Source: Thermococcus sp. (GTDB lineage Archaea; Methanobacteriota_B; Thermococci; Thermococcales; Thermococcaceae). Taken from it: 48,729 nt of DNA. Where the stretch lies: positions 1 through 48,729 of the forward strand of contig NZ_JALSLB010000044.1 of NCBI RefSeq assembly GCF_026988555.1, in the 5' to 3' direction. Positions 7,022 through 14,659 of this stretch are shown one piece after another (positions within the stretch are counted from its first letter, which is position 1; each line of letters begins with the position of its first letter). The translations under genes and the position numbers were made by a program. Under the pieces are notes generated by a model that saw only the letters and a list, made by a program, of their open reading frames with translations, was not told the DNA's origin and searched no databases.

Positions 7022-8041
7022 TCAACTACCGGACCTGTCTTCAATGTAGGCCCTAATGAGGTTCCTCGTCGCTAGCATGCCCTTAACGTGTGTCCTCTCC
7101 ATGCCGTGGCTAGCGTGGACGCCCTGGCCTATCAAAGCCACGCGAACGTCCCAGCCTGCTCTCAAAGCGGCGGAGCCGTCGGAGCCGTAGTAGGGGAAGA
7201 CATCTACGACGTGGGGAATATTGTGCTTCTCAGCGAGCTCGATGAGTCTGGTCGTCATCTCGTAGTCGTACGGCCCGCTTGAATCCTTGGCCGCTATCGA
7301 CACTGCCGTTTCCTTGCCCGCAACGCCCTCTCCAACGACGCCCATGTCGACGACGAGGAGCTCCCTCATGCTCGAAGGATAACCCGCTGAACCGCCGTGG
7401 CCGACCTCCTCGTAGGGCGAGAAGAAGAACGCCACCGGGAGCTTTTTAAGGGTTTCAGCACCAAGGTCGAGCATCAGGTCTATCATCACCGCGGCACTTG
7501 CCTTGTCGTCGAGGAAGTGGGCCTTAACGAAGCCGTTCACGTACTCGAACTTGGGGTCGAAGGCTATGAAATCCCCGGGCCTTATGCCGAGCTTCTCCGT
7601 CTCCTCTTTCTTCTCCACAAGCTCATCAAGGCGGATGTACATGTTCTCCTCCTTGCGCTCCTTCTTGCTGGCGTCTTTGTTCACGTGGACGCTGGGGTTC
7701 TTGAGGAGGAGCGTTCCCCTGAACTTCTTCCCGGAGCGGGTTATTATCGTGCAGTACTCGCCCTCGAAGGCCGGAAGGTGAAGGCCGCCTATTCTGGTGA
7801 AGCTCAGATGCCCGTTTGGAAGGATGCCCCTGACCATTGCACCGAGGGTGTCAACGTGGCCCGCTATGATGAGTTCAGGCTCCGGATGGTTGTAGGCGAG
7901 TAAGGCTCCCTTGTTGGTGTAGTGAGTATTTATACCCGCTTCGTTGAGTTTCTTTTCGATGTGTGCCAGGACCTCACCCGTGTATCCCGTGGGGGATGGA
8001 ATCTCAAGGATTTCCCTCAGAATCTCAACAACGCGTTCCAT
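7022..8041 (-). CDS. M42-family aminopeptidase (tetrahedral TET type)
   Basis: A 339-residue dinuclear metallo-aminopeptidase that trims peptides released by the proteasome; family members form 12-mer tetrahedra in the cytoplasm. Metal ligand and catalytic candidates: H62 and D64 (AGHVDT), D178 or D179 (FLDDKAS), E211/E212 (SPYEEVGHG), D232 (VVDMG) and H309 or H312 near the C-terminus (GVHASHG). Residues 83-160, between the two parts of the catalytic domain, form the usual PDZ-like dimerisation domain. It is sometimes annotated as endoglucanase M. Which thermococcal TET paralogue this is cannot be fixed from sequence alone. Confidence 0.92.
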   Translation of the reverse strand: MERVVEILREILEIPSPTGYTGEVLAHIEKKLNEAGINTHYTNKGALLAYNHPEPELIIAGHVDTLGAMVRGILPNGHLSFTRIGGLHLPAFEGEYCTIITRSGKKFRGTLLLKNPSVHVNKDASKKERKEENMYIRLDELVEKKEETEKLGIRPGDFIAFDPKFEYVNGFVKAHFLDDKASAAVMIDLMLDLGAETLKKLPVAFFFSPYEEVGHGGSAGYPSSMRELLVVDMGVVGEGVAGKETAVSIAAKDSSGPYDYEMTTRLIELAEKHNIPHVVDVFPYYGSDGSAALRAGWDVRVALIGQGVHASHGMERTHVKGMLATRNLIRAYIEDRSGS

Positions 8042-8087
8042 GATATCACCATTAAGAAATTGCTCGAAGGGTTAAAAAGGTCACCGC

Positions 8088-8966
8088 TTAGAGGCCGACC
8101 GCCTTCAGCGCCGTGAAGAAAGCCAAGGTGATGAGGGTTAGAACGACGGTGACACCTATCCCCTCCTCCGCCTTGAGTCTGTAGTGGGCCAGGAGGACGT
8201 TGGCCATTATCGCGGGGGGCATGGTTGCCTCGACGAGGACGGCGTAGTAGATGTTCCCAGCCCCGTGGAGTGTGAGCAGGACGAAGAGGAATGGGACAAC
8301 ACCCCGGAAGACACCGACTTCAGCCAGATGCTTGGGTCTGAACTCGTGGAGGTTTATTATGGACCCGAAGTAAACCAGGAGGAGGGGAATGCTCCACCAT
8401 CCAATCCATCTGACCGGTCCCGTGAACCAGTTTGGAATCCTTATCCCAGCGAGTACAAGGGCAAGCGCCAACAGGTTCGCGGCCGTCGGTGGAAACTTCA
8501 GGGCCTTGAGCAGGCTTGTTCTGATGGAGGCCTTGCCGCTGGAGTAGTGGGCCGCGATGAACGTCGCCAGTGGCAGGACGATGAGGCTGTTGGTGGTGGA
8601 GTAGAGGATCGCCGGGGTTATGTCACCCATGAAGAGGCTCGCTATCGGGAAGCCCATGGCGGCTGTGTTTGGGTAGGTCGAGAGGATCATAAGCGCCCCG
8701 GCCCAGCGCTCGTCTCTGACGAAGAGGATGGTATACAGGTAGGAGAGGCCGAGGCTGAGAACGATTATCAGGACCACGTAGATGAAGACCGTCTTTATAC
8801 TCATCAAATACTCCAGGTTCTTGCTCGCGACGTTTCCAAAGACGAAGAGGGTGAGCAGAACCTGGGTTGAGAGCACGTTTATTCCCCGGAATAACCGTTC
8901 GCTTCTGATTATACGCTTCAGGACGTAACCGAGTCCGATGAGTGCGAGCATCTCATAGATGTCCAT
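8088..8966 (-). CDS. AEC-family membrane transporter
   Basis: A 292-residue polytopic membrane protein of the auxin efflux carrier family, with about ten hydrophobic segments in the usual two halves. The first half carries the conserved YPNTAAMGFPIASLF segment of the family, and the second half the TLHGAGNIYYAVLVEATMPPAIMA segment. Family members move small organic anions or other metabolites; the substrate cannot be told. It stands alone between the M42 peptidase gene (same strand) and the divergent ArsR operon. Confidence 0.88.
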   Translation of the reverse strand: MDIYEMLALIGLGYVLKRIIRSERLFRGINVLSTQVLLTLFVFGNVASKNLEYLMSIKTVFIYVVLIIVLSLGLSYLYTILFVRDERWAGALMILSTYPNTAAMGFPIASLFMGDITPAILYSTTNSLIVLPLATFIAAHYSSGKASIRTSLLKALKFPPTAANLLALALVLAGIRIPNWFTGPVRWIGWWSIPLLLVYFGSIINLHEFRPKHLAEVGVFRGVVPFLFVLLTLHGAGNIYYAVLVEATMPPAIMANVLLAHYRLKAEEGIGVTVVLTLITLAFFTALKAVGL

Positions 8967-9025
8967 GATTAGAGCTTTGACTTAGCGTTTAAAAGTCTGT
9001 CGAAGTTGACCCGGTGACCGATAAA

Positions 9026-9094
9026 TTTTTATATACCTAGCACGCTAGTTAAGTACAAGAAAATGTACTACAAAAATTTGTACCTGGTGGTAGC
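9026..9094 (+). promoter_or_regulatory. Promoter and operator region of the ArsR-DUF4097-MFS operon
   Basis: A TATA box TTTTTATATA lies at 9026-9035. Immediately downstream are three short inverted repeats: CTAGC-AC-GCTAG (9037-9048), AGTAC-N8-GTACT (9052-9069) and ACAAA-AA-TTTGT (9070-9081). They cover the expected transcript start, so repressor binding there would block RNA polymerase. GGTGGT at 9086-9091 is the ribosome binding site. The regulator encoded next is the obvious candidate ligand. Confidence 0.65.
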
Positions 9095-9508
9095 ATGGAA
9101 AATGACCTGAGGGTTCAACTGGAGGAGTTGAAGAAGAGGCTGGAACTCGTTGAAGAGAGTATAGACCCTGTTGATGAGGTGATGCTCTCCATAAAGGCCC
9201 GTCTCAGGAGAAAGCTCGAAGGCGGAAGCCTGCCCGAGATAGACGAGGAGAAGGCCGCGAAGACACTCAAGGCCCTCGCCAACCCGGACAGGATAAGAAT
9301 CCTGAAGATGCTGTCTGAGGGGCCCGCAGGCTTCAAGGAGATAAAAGAAGCCCTTGGGGTCGAGAGTCCCACGGTCTCGCATCACCTCAAGCTCCTTACG
9401 AAGACGGGAATGGTGAGGAGGGGAACCGTTTATGAGATAACGCCCAACGGACGTTTATTTTTGCGCTTGCTTGAGATCATAACCGCACTTGGGGAGGTGG
9501 AAGAATGA
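9095..9508 (+). CDS. ArsR-type winged-helix transcriptional regulator with N-terminal coiled coil
   Basis: A 137-residue regulator. Residues 1-50 are strongly charged and heptad-like (QLEELKKRLELVEESI), a likely dimerising coiled coil. Residues 58-120 are an ArsR winged helix: LKALANPDRIRILKMLSEGPAGFKEIKEALGVESPTVSHHLKLLTKTGMV. No CxC metal site of classic ArsR proteins is present, so metal sensing by that route is unlikely. It overlaps the next gene by four bases (ATGA) and heads a five-gene operon that ends with two MFS exporters. The operator-like repeats just upstream suggest autoregulation. Confidence 0.88.
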   Translation: MENDLRVQLEELKKRLELVEESIDPVDEVMLSIKARLRRKLEGGSLPEIDEEKAAKTLKALANPDRIRILKMLSEGPAGFKEIKEALGVESPTVSHHLKLLTKTGMVRRGTVYEITPNGRLFLRLLEIITALGEVEE

Positions 9509-10806
9509 GTTTTGGTTGGGGGTATCGGGCCGTCCCGCACCAAGGCCCAAGGTTTAAGCTAGCGGAGTACCTCAAAGCCCTCACAGCAATACTGCTCATT
9601 GCATGGCTCTTCAAGGGGCCGCTGGGACTTGAGGGCTACAACGATCAGATGGTATATATCATAATAGCCCTAATCTTTGCCTTCGAGTTGCTGAGCGTCG
9701 GTAGATGGTTCGGTGTGACTATGAGCGGGGTGGTGTTCGCACTGGCCAAGGGGGCCTTTTGGACGTCGGTCTTCCTGTTCTTTGGAAAGTGGCTCAGCAT
9801 GAGCAGTAAGCTTCACTCCTACGATGGGACGGCCTTCGCCTACGCCGTCATTCTGACCATAGCCGGGCTGCTGCTCGCGAAGTTCGACGAATGGAGGCTT
9901 GATCTAAAGGTTGAAAGGAAAGCCTACGAGTTCAGTGAGGCTGATTTCGGCGATGTCAGGCTATCAGGAAGCGGAAAGGTGTATCCTGTGAGGTTCGGCA
10001 GGAAGAAGATTGGCTGGGTTATCGACGGAGATGTGAGGGTGGATGCAGAGACCCCACTTGGAAGGGTGAGCAAAAAGCTCCTCCCGCCCGTTATCGTTTG
10101 GACGGAGGGAAACCTCGGGGGTAAGAAGATATCTCCCGATCCCTCTTTCGTGGATAGGGTAAACGGACTTGTGAACCCGGAGAGGCTCTATCAAAAGGGC
10201 AAGAGGGACAGCGTGGTCGACCTCGGCTTCATCAAGGTCTATGAGGGTGAAGGCTTCGAGTACGTGAAGCTGCCCTTCATCGAGGTCATAGAGACGCCGG
10301 GCGGAGAGGAAGTCAAGATAGGTCCAATCCACATCAGAGAGGGCAATCCAGAGATGCCCCCGGCTGAGATGCTGACTATCAAAGAACTAAGCAACGGCTT
10401 CCAGCTCACCAAGGTCGGCGAGAGGCTGAAGGTCCAGACCGACGAGTACTCCATTGAGGTTGACGGTGAGAGGGTGACCTACCGGAGCGGAAACGAAACG
10501 CTGAGCCTTGGTGAGACCGTCTCGCTCCGTTCGGGCGATGTCTCGGTCAGCGTTGGCAGAGGAAGGGCCAAAATACGTATCGAGGACATCGTGATCTCCG
10601 CGAGAGATGGGACGGTGCGCATAAGGACGGGGGGCAGAACGTACACCATAGAGAACGGCGACGCTTACAGGCTGGTGGTCAGGAAGGCGAAGGAGGTAGT
10701 GGAGGAGCAGAGCGCCGAGCTGATAGACGGCCTTGGGGTAGACAGGACGCGGCTCAGCAGGCGCGTTAAAGAGCTCCTCGACGAGCTGATGGAGTTCCTG
10801 GGGTGA
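9505..10806 (+). CDS. Membrane protein of unknown family in the ArsR-DUF4097 operon
   Basis: A 433-residue protein. The first 140 residues contain four hydrophobic segments (about 25-42, 48-64, 70-95 and 110-128). The remaining 300 residues are soluble and beta-rich, with a repetitive stretch in the last third (EYSIEVDGERVTYRSGNETLSLGETVSLRSGDVSVSVG) reminiscent of the short-repeat DUF4097 fold, then an acidic/basic helix to the end. I recognise no named family. Overlaps at both ends place it inside a single transcript with the regulator and the DUF4097 protein, suggesting a membrane-anchored partner. Confidence 0.75.
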   Translation: MSFGWGYRAVPHQGPRFKLAEYLKALTAILLIAWLFKGPLGLEGYNDQMVYIIIALIFAFELLSVGRWFGVTMSGVVFALAKGAFWTSVFLFFGKWLSMSSKLHSYDGTAFAYAVILTIAGLLLAKFDEWRLDLKVERKAYEFSEADFGDVRLSGSGKVYPVRFGRKKIGWVIDGDVRVDAETPLGRVSKKLLPPVIVWTEGNLGGKKISPDPSFVDRVNGLVNPERLYQKGKRDSVVDLGFIKVYEGEGFEYVKLPFIEVIETPGGEEVKIGPIHIREGNPEMPPAEMLTIKELSNGFQLTKVGERLKVQTDEYSIEVDGERVTYRSGNETLSLGETVSLRSGDVSVSVGRGRAKIRIEDIVISARDGTVRIRTGGRTYTIENGDAYRLVVRKAKEVVEEQSAELIDGLGVDRTRLSRRVKELLDELMEFLG

Positions 10807-10811
10807 GTCCG

Positions 10812-11465
10812 ATGAGGTTTGAAAACGTCCGGGAAGTGGAGGTAAAGGCCACCAACGGTCGGGTCGAGATTGGGGGCTGGGAAAACGACTACGTCGAGGT
10901 GGGCTACACCGTCCACGGCGAGGTAACCGTTGAAGTCGAGCAGAAGGGAAGCAGGCTCATCATCAGGGAGGAACCGAAGAGGAGGTTCCTGAACCTGCTC
11001 AGGGGAAACGGCTGGGCCGAGATAGTGGTGAGGATTCCGCGGGGCGTTCTGATAAGCGCGAAGGACGTGAACGGCGAGCTTAAGGCCAGGGGCGTGCGCT
11101 TTGAGGACGTCACGACGGTAAACGGCGAAATAAGCATAGAAGACTGCGAGGCCGAAAAGCTTAACACCGTGAACGGCGAGGTAAAGGCCCATCTAGCGGT
11201 TGCCGGCCCCCTGAAGGCCTCAACGGTTAACGGGGAAATCGAGCTTACCATCGAGGAGCTCGAGGGGGACGTTGAAGTGAGCACCGTCAACGGAGACATA
11301 ACGCTTCGCCTGACCGAGTTCTGCGATGCCAGAATTGTCAGCAAGAGGGTTAATGGAGACGTCAAACTGGTCGGCATAGATTCCAACGACCCCGTTATAG
11401 GAACGGGCGAGTTTGAGGTCAGGGTCAGCACCGTGAACGGCGACGTGAGGGTCGAGCTGATTTGA
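10812..11465 (+). CDS. DUF4097-type beta-strand repeat protein
   Basis: A 217-residue protein made of short repeats with the signature T/DVNGE or TVNGD at about 19-25 residue intervals (DVNGELKA, TVNGEISI, TVNGEVKA, TVNGEIEL, TVNGDITL, RVNGDVKL, TVNGDVRV). This is the repeat of the DUF4097 (putative adhesin/LiaX-like) family, predicted to form a beta-solenoid. No signal peptide is visible. ATG 10812 is preferred over GTG 10803 because the GGGGTGA sequence spanning the previous stop lies six bases upstream. In bacteria such proteins accompany membrane-stress regulators, which fits this operon. Confidence 0.85.
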   Translation: MRFENVREVEVKATNGRVEIGGWENDYVEVGYTVHGEVTVEVEQKGSRLIIREEPKRRFLNLLRGNGWAEIVVRIPRGVLISAKDVNGELKARGVRFEDVTTVNGEISIEDCEAEKLNTVNGEVKAHLAVAGPLKASTVNGEIELTIEELEGDVEVSTVNGDITLRLTEFCDARIVSKRVNGDVKLVGIDSNDPVIGTGEFEVRVSTVNGDVRVELI

Positions 11466-11483
11466 TTCTTTAATTCTTCAATT

Positions 11484-11503
11484 ACTTAATTGGGTAATTA
11501 AGT
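11484..11503 (+). promoter_or_regulatory. Perfect inverted repeat before the first MFS gene
   Basis: ACTTAATT-GGGT-AATTAAGT lies between the DUF4097 gene and the first MFS gene. It may be an operator or an RNA hairpin that tunes expression of the exporters relative to the upstream genes. It overlaps GTG 11502, which argues against that codon as the start of the MFS gene. Confidence 0.55.
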
Positions 11504-11528
11504 GGGAGAAACATGGGGGTTAGAGGGG

Positions 11529-12776
11529 ATGTTCGAGGATTTGAGGACGTTGGGGAGGAACTTCTGGCTCTACACCACCGGCAGGTGGATATCGCAGGCG
11601 GGGTGGGTCGTTCAGGATGTTGCCGTTCCACTCTACGTACTGGACAAGACGGGGAGCGGGGCGATGATGAGCGCTTTTGTCCTGGCCGAGTTGATACCCA
11701 GGCTAGTCCTAAATCCGATAGCCGGTGTCATAGGCGACCGATACGACCGGAAGAAGCTCATGTACGGCCTTGACATTGTTAGGGGGATCCTTCTCTTTGG
11801 TCTCCTGGCGTTCAATCTTCTAGGAATTGGGGAGCTCCTGCTCACCCAGGTTGCCATGAGCGTCCTTGGAACCTTCTTCTCAGCGGGGATAGTTGGGATG
11901 TTTCCTGATCTGGTTAGAAAGGAGCAACTCGCACAGGCAAATTCCATTTTGAGGTCCGGCGGACAGGTTCTCAGGATAGTCGGTCCAGTTCTGGGTGGCT
12001 TGATCTACGCGTTCGGAGGGGTTAAGCTCGCTATTCTGGTAAATGCGGTTAGCTTCTTTGGCTCCGGCCTCTTCGAGATCCTGATAGAGTACGAGTGGAA
12101 GACGCGGGAGCTTTCAAGCGTTCGCGAGATCTGGGACGACATGATGGAGGGCTTCCTCTTTATACAGTCCTCCAAAAGTTTGCTCATCCTTGTCAGCCTC
12201 GCAATAGTCCTGAACACCCTCCTCAACCCCGTCTTTGCAGTGGTTCTGCCTTACCTCACGAGGGTCACCCTTGGACTTTCATCGGTGCAGTTCGGGAGTG
12301 TAGAGACCTCTGCGACCCTTGGGGCTTTGGTCGGAAACATTCTCATAGCCGGAAAACTGAAAGAGCACTCAGAGGACCTTCTGTTCAGGGCTGCCTTCCT
12401 TCAGTTTGTCTCACTGTCCCTTCTCGTAGTGGCAGCTTACCCTGCGTTCCGGGAAATTGCCTATCCCCTCCTCCTTGCCACCTTTGTCCTATTCGGCGTC
12501 TTCAACACACTGGTGAACGTCCCCCTCTTCATCAAGCTCCAGAAGGCGGTTCCCGGGGAAGTCCGCTCCCGCTTCTTCACGGCATTTGAGACCGTCGTAA
12601 TGGCAACTACTCCTATTGGAATGGCACTCATCGGTCCGCTTCTGAATGTGTTTCCCGCCTACGCACTTATAACTGCTCTCTTGGCCGTTAGTTTCTCTGT
12701 GAGCGTTTTCTATTACCTGCGGTTCGGCGAAACCATTATGAAGGTCGGAGAGGAGATACCGGAGGTGGTGGTTTGA
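11529..12776 (+). CDS. MFS exporter (EntS/MFS_3-like), first of a tandem pair
   Basis: A 415-residue transporter with twelve predicted membrane segments and the major-facilitator loop motif GDRYDRKKLM between helices 2 and 3. The opening RNFWLYTTGRWISQAGWVVQDVAVPLYVLD is typical of the MFS_3-type drug or siderophore exporters. ATG 11529 (after GGGGGT) is preferred to GTG 11502. It overlaps the second transporter by four bases. The central EYEWKTREL region is almost identical at DNA level to the paralogue although the rest is diverged. Export of a membrane-active compound sensed by the ArsR-type regulator is inferred. Confidence 0.88.
   Translation: MFEDLRTLGRNFWLYTTGRWISQAGWVVQDVAVPLYVLDKTGSGAMMSAFVLAELIPRLVLNPIAGVIGDRYDRKKLMYGLDIVRGILLFGLLAFNLLGIGELLLTQVAMSVLGTFFSAGIVGMFPDLVRKEQLAQANSILRSGGQVLRIVGPVLGGLIYAFGGVKLAILVNAVSFFGSGLFEILIEYEWKTRELSSVREIWDDMMEGFLFIQSSKSLLILVSLAIVLNTLLNPVFAVVLPYLTRVTLGLSSVQFGSVETSATLGALVGNILIAGKLKEHSEDLLFRAAFLQFVSLSLLVVAAYPAFREIAYPLLLATFVLFGVFNTLVNVPLFIKLQKAVPGEVRSRFFTAFETVVMATTPIGMALIGPLLNVFPAYALITALLAVSFSVSVFYYLRFGETIMKVGEEIPEVVV
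12045..12112 (+). repeat. 68-bp exact direct repeat, copy 1 (second copy 13274-13341)
   Basis: The segment coding for NAVSFFGSGLFEILIEYEWKTREL is base-for-base identical in the two MFS genes, including third codon positions, while flanking sequence is clearly diverged. This is the footprint expected of recent gene conversion. Confidence 0.85.
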
Positions 12777-13999
12777 GCCTCAACAGAAACTTCTGGCTCT
12801 TCGCGGTTGGCAGGTTCGTTTCCCAGCTTGGCTGGGCCGTGCAGGACGTTGCCCTGCCGCTCTACGTTCTCGACAAAACACACAGCGGAGGCATGATGAC
12901 CCTCTTCATTCTCGCTGAGATGGTGCCCGTCCTTGTGATCATGCCGATAGCGGGGGTCGTTGGGGATAGGTACAATAGAAAACACCTAATGGTGGGGTTT
13001 GATCTGATTAGGGGTGTTCTTCTTTTCACAGTCATTGCCTTTGGCTTCCTCGGGATACATCAGCTTCTTGTCGTTCAGCTCGCTATGGGTACCATGAGCG
13101 CGTTTTTCGGGGCGGCGACCAACGCTATGTTCCCTGACTTGGTGGAACCCAACGAGCTCGAGAGGGCAAACTCAATAGCAGGTTCCTCGAACATACTGGC
13201 GAGACTCATCGGCCCCGCCCTCGGCGGGTTCATCTACGCAATGGGCGGGATTAGGCTTGCTATTCTGATAAACGCGGTTAGCTTCTTTGGCTCCGGCCTC
13301 TTCGAGATCCTGATAGAGTACGAGTGGAAGACGCGGGAGCTGGAGAGCTTTTCCCAGGTGGTTGAGGATCTGAAGGAGGGTTTCGCATTCTTCCGCTCCA
13401 GCAGGTACCTGACGACGCTCATGTTTTTTGCCCTGTTCATGGTGGCCCTGGGTCAGCCCCTCGGGGCCGTTGTAATGCCCTATGCGTTCAGGGAGGTGCT
13501 GAAATTCTCAAGCTACCAATTCGGTCTCCTGGAGAGCACCTTTATGGCGGGGGCACTGATTGGAAACGGGATAATCGCGGCAAAAGTTGGAAGGAAGGCC
13601 GGGAGGTACCTCTTCTATGCCCTGCTCTTCGATGGGGTGATGATTCTGATCTTCGCCTGGGTGGTGAGTCCCTACTCAGGGCTGTCGCGGGACGTAGCGT
13701 TCTTCCTCCTGGCGGGTGTTAACGTGCTCTGGGGTGCCATCGAGGCCTTTATCAACGTTCCCCTCAACTCAAAGATACAGAGGGCCATCCCAAGTGAGCT
13801 GAGGGGTAGGGTTATGTCCGCTATGATAGTTCTCATGAACCTTTCGGGTCCGCTTGGCCTGGTTCTGATAGGACCCCTATTGGACAGGTTCCCAACTTGG
13901 ATGGTTACCCTGGCCCTGTGGACTGGGATGGGGGTTGTGGTAGCATATTACTGGATTCGTTACTCAGCGGTGCTCGTTGGGGATGGAGAAGCTCAGTAG
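12773..13999 (+). CDS. MFS exporter, second of a tandem pair
   Basis: A 408-residue paralogue of the preceding transporter with the same architecture: twelve membrane segments and the loop motif GDRYNRKHLM. It starts at TTG 12773, overlapping the previous stop (TTGA), with GGAGGTGG seven to ten bases upstream. Apart from one 30-residue block the two proteins look only moderately similar. The coupling suggests either two exporters with different substrates or a heteromeric or redundant arrangement. Confidence 0.88.
   Translation: MSLNRNFWLFAVGRFVSQLGWAVQDVALPLYVLDKTHSGGMMTLFILAEMVPVLVIMPIAGVVGDRYNRKHLMVGFDLIRGVLLFTVIAFGFLGIHQLLVVQLAMGTMSAFFGAATNAMFPDLVEPNELERANSIAGSSNILARLIGPALGGFIYAMGGIRLAILINAVSFFGSGLFEILIEYEWKTRELESFSQVVEDLKEGFAFFRSSRYLTTLMFFALFMVALGQPLGAVVMPYAFREVLKFSSYQFGLLESTFMAGALIGNGIIAAKVGRKAGRYLFYALLFDGVMILIFAWVVSPYSGLSRDVAFFLLAGVNVLWGAIEAFINVPLNSKIQRAIPSELRGRVMSAMIVLMNLSGPLGLVLIGPLLDRFPTWMVTLALWTGMGVVVAYYWIRYSAVLVGDGEAQ
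13274..13341 (+). repeat. 68-bp exact direct repeat, copy 2 (first copy 12045-12112)
   Basis: Identical to 12045-12112 within the first MFS gene. Extending the block 14 bases upstream adds only two mismatches. Confidence 0.85.
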
Positions 14000-14003
14000 G
14001 TGC

Positions 14004-14519
14004 TTACTTAACTTCCTTTAGCTTTCCTTCCCTCTTCTCTATCGCCCTCGCCATTATGAAGAGCAGGTCGCTCAGTCTGTTCAGGTAGACGAGGGCGTTC
14101 TGGCCAAAGCCGTAGTCAAGGACGAGCTTCGCAACCTTCCTCTCAGCCCTTCTGGTTACCGCTCTGCATACGTCGAGCTTTGCACTGCCAAGGGTTGAAC
14201 CCGGCAGGACAAAGACCCGTAGCTGAACCTCTTCCTCGTATCTGTGGATGAGTCCTTCGAGCCATCCAATCTCTCCATCATCAACCTTCGTGTACCTTCC
14301 CCTGCTCGCTATCTCTGCCATGAGGTCGTAGAGCTGGGCCTGGATTCTCTCGAGACTCTCAGCCATTTCCCCTGGAACGTAGTGCTTGGCCTCTCCCAGA
14401 AAGCTGTCGAGCTCGTCGATCGTTCCGTTGGCCTCCATGATCGGCGAGAACTTCGCTACGCGATCGCCGGTGAAGAGGCCGGTCAACCCCCTGTCCCCGG
14501 TTTTTGTGGTAATGGACAT
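14004..14519 (-). CDS. Cob(I)alamin adenosyltransferase, PduO type
   Basis: A 171-residue enzyme that transfers adenosyl from ATP to cob(I)alamin or its precursors. The N-terminal ATP-binding motif TKTGDRGLTGLFTGDRVAK, the central ELDSFLGEAKHYV helix and the C-terminal VCRAVTRRAERKV and NRLSDLLFIMAR motifs are the family hallmarks; the arginines of the last two bind ATP. The start ATG 14519 has GGTGGT four bases upstream; longer frames begin without such a site. It is convergent with the MFS pair, and no other cobalamin gene is visible in the window. Confidence 0.93.
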   Translation of the reverse strand: MSITTKTGDRGLTGLFTGDRVAKFSPIMEANGTIDELDSFLGEAKHYVPGEMAESLERIQAQLYDLMAEIASRGRYTKVDDGEIGWLEGLIHRYEEEVQLRVFVLPGSTLGSAKLDVCRAVTRRAERKVAKLVLDYGFGQNALVYLNRLSDLLFIMARAIEKREGKLKEVK

Positions 14520-14659
14520 TTTGACCACCAATCCCATCATGGACCTCAGGCTTTTAGGGTTTGCGGGCATTAGGGAACACCTTCGATGATAAAGACCTGT
14601 AGTAAATGAAGGAAAAACTTATTTATACATCAACGCCGTTTTTCTTTGGGTGGTTCATT

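Noticed and set aside
6790-7044. 84-codon minus-strand frame before the M42 gene
   Set aside because: No ribosome binding site; it overlaps the M42 end and its composition is not protein-like.
8184-8870. 228-codon frame antisense to the AEC transporter
   Set aside because: Mirror frame of a hydrophobic gene, with an implausible Gly/Glu/Asp/Arg-rich product.
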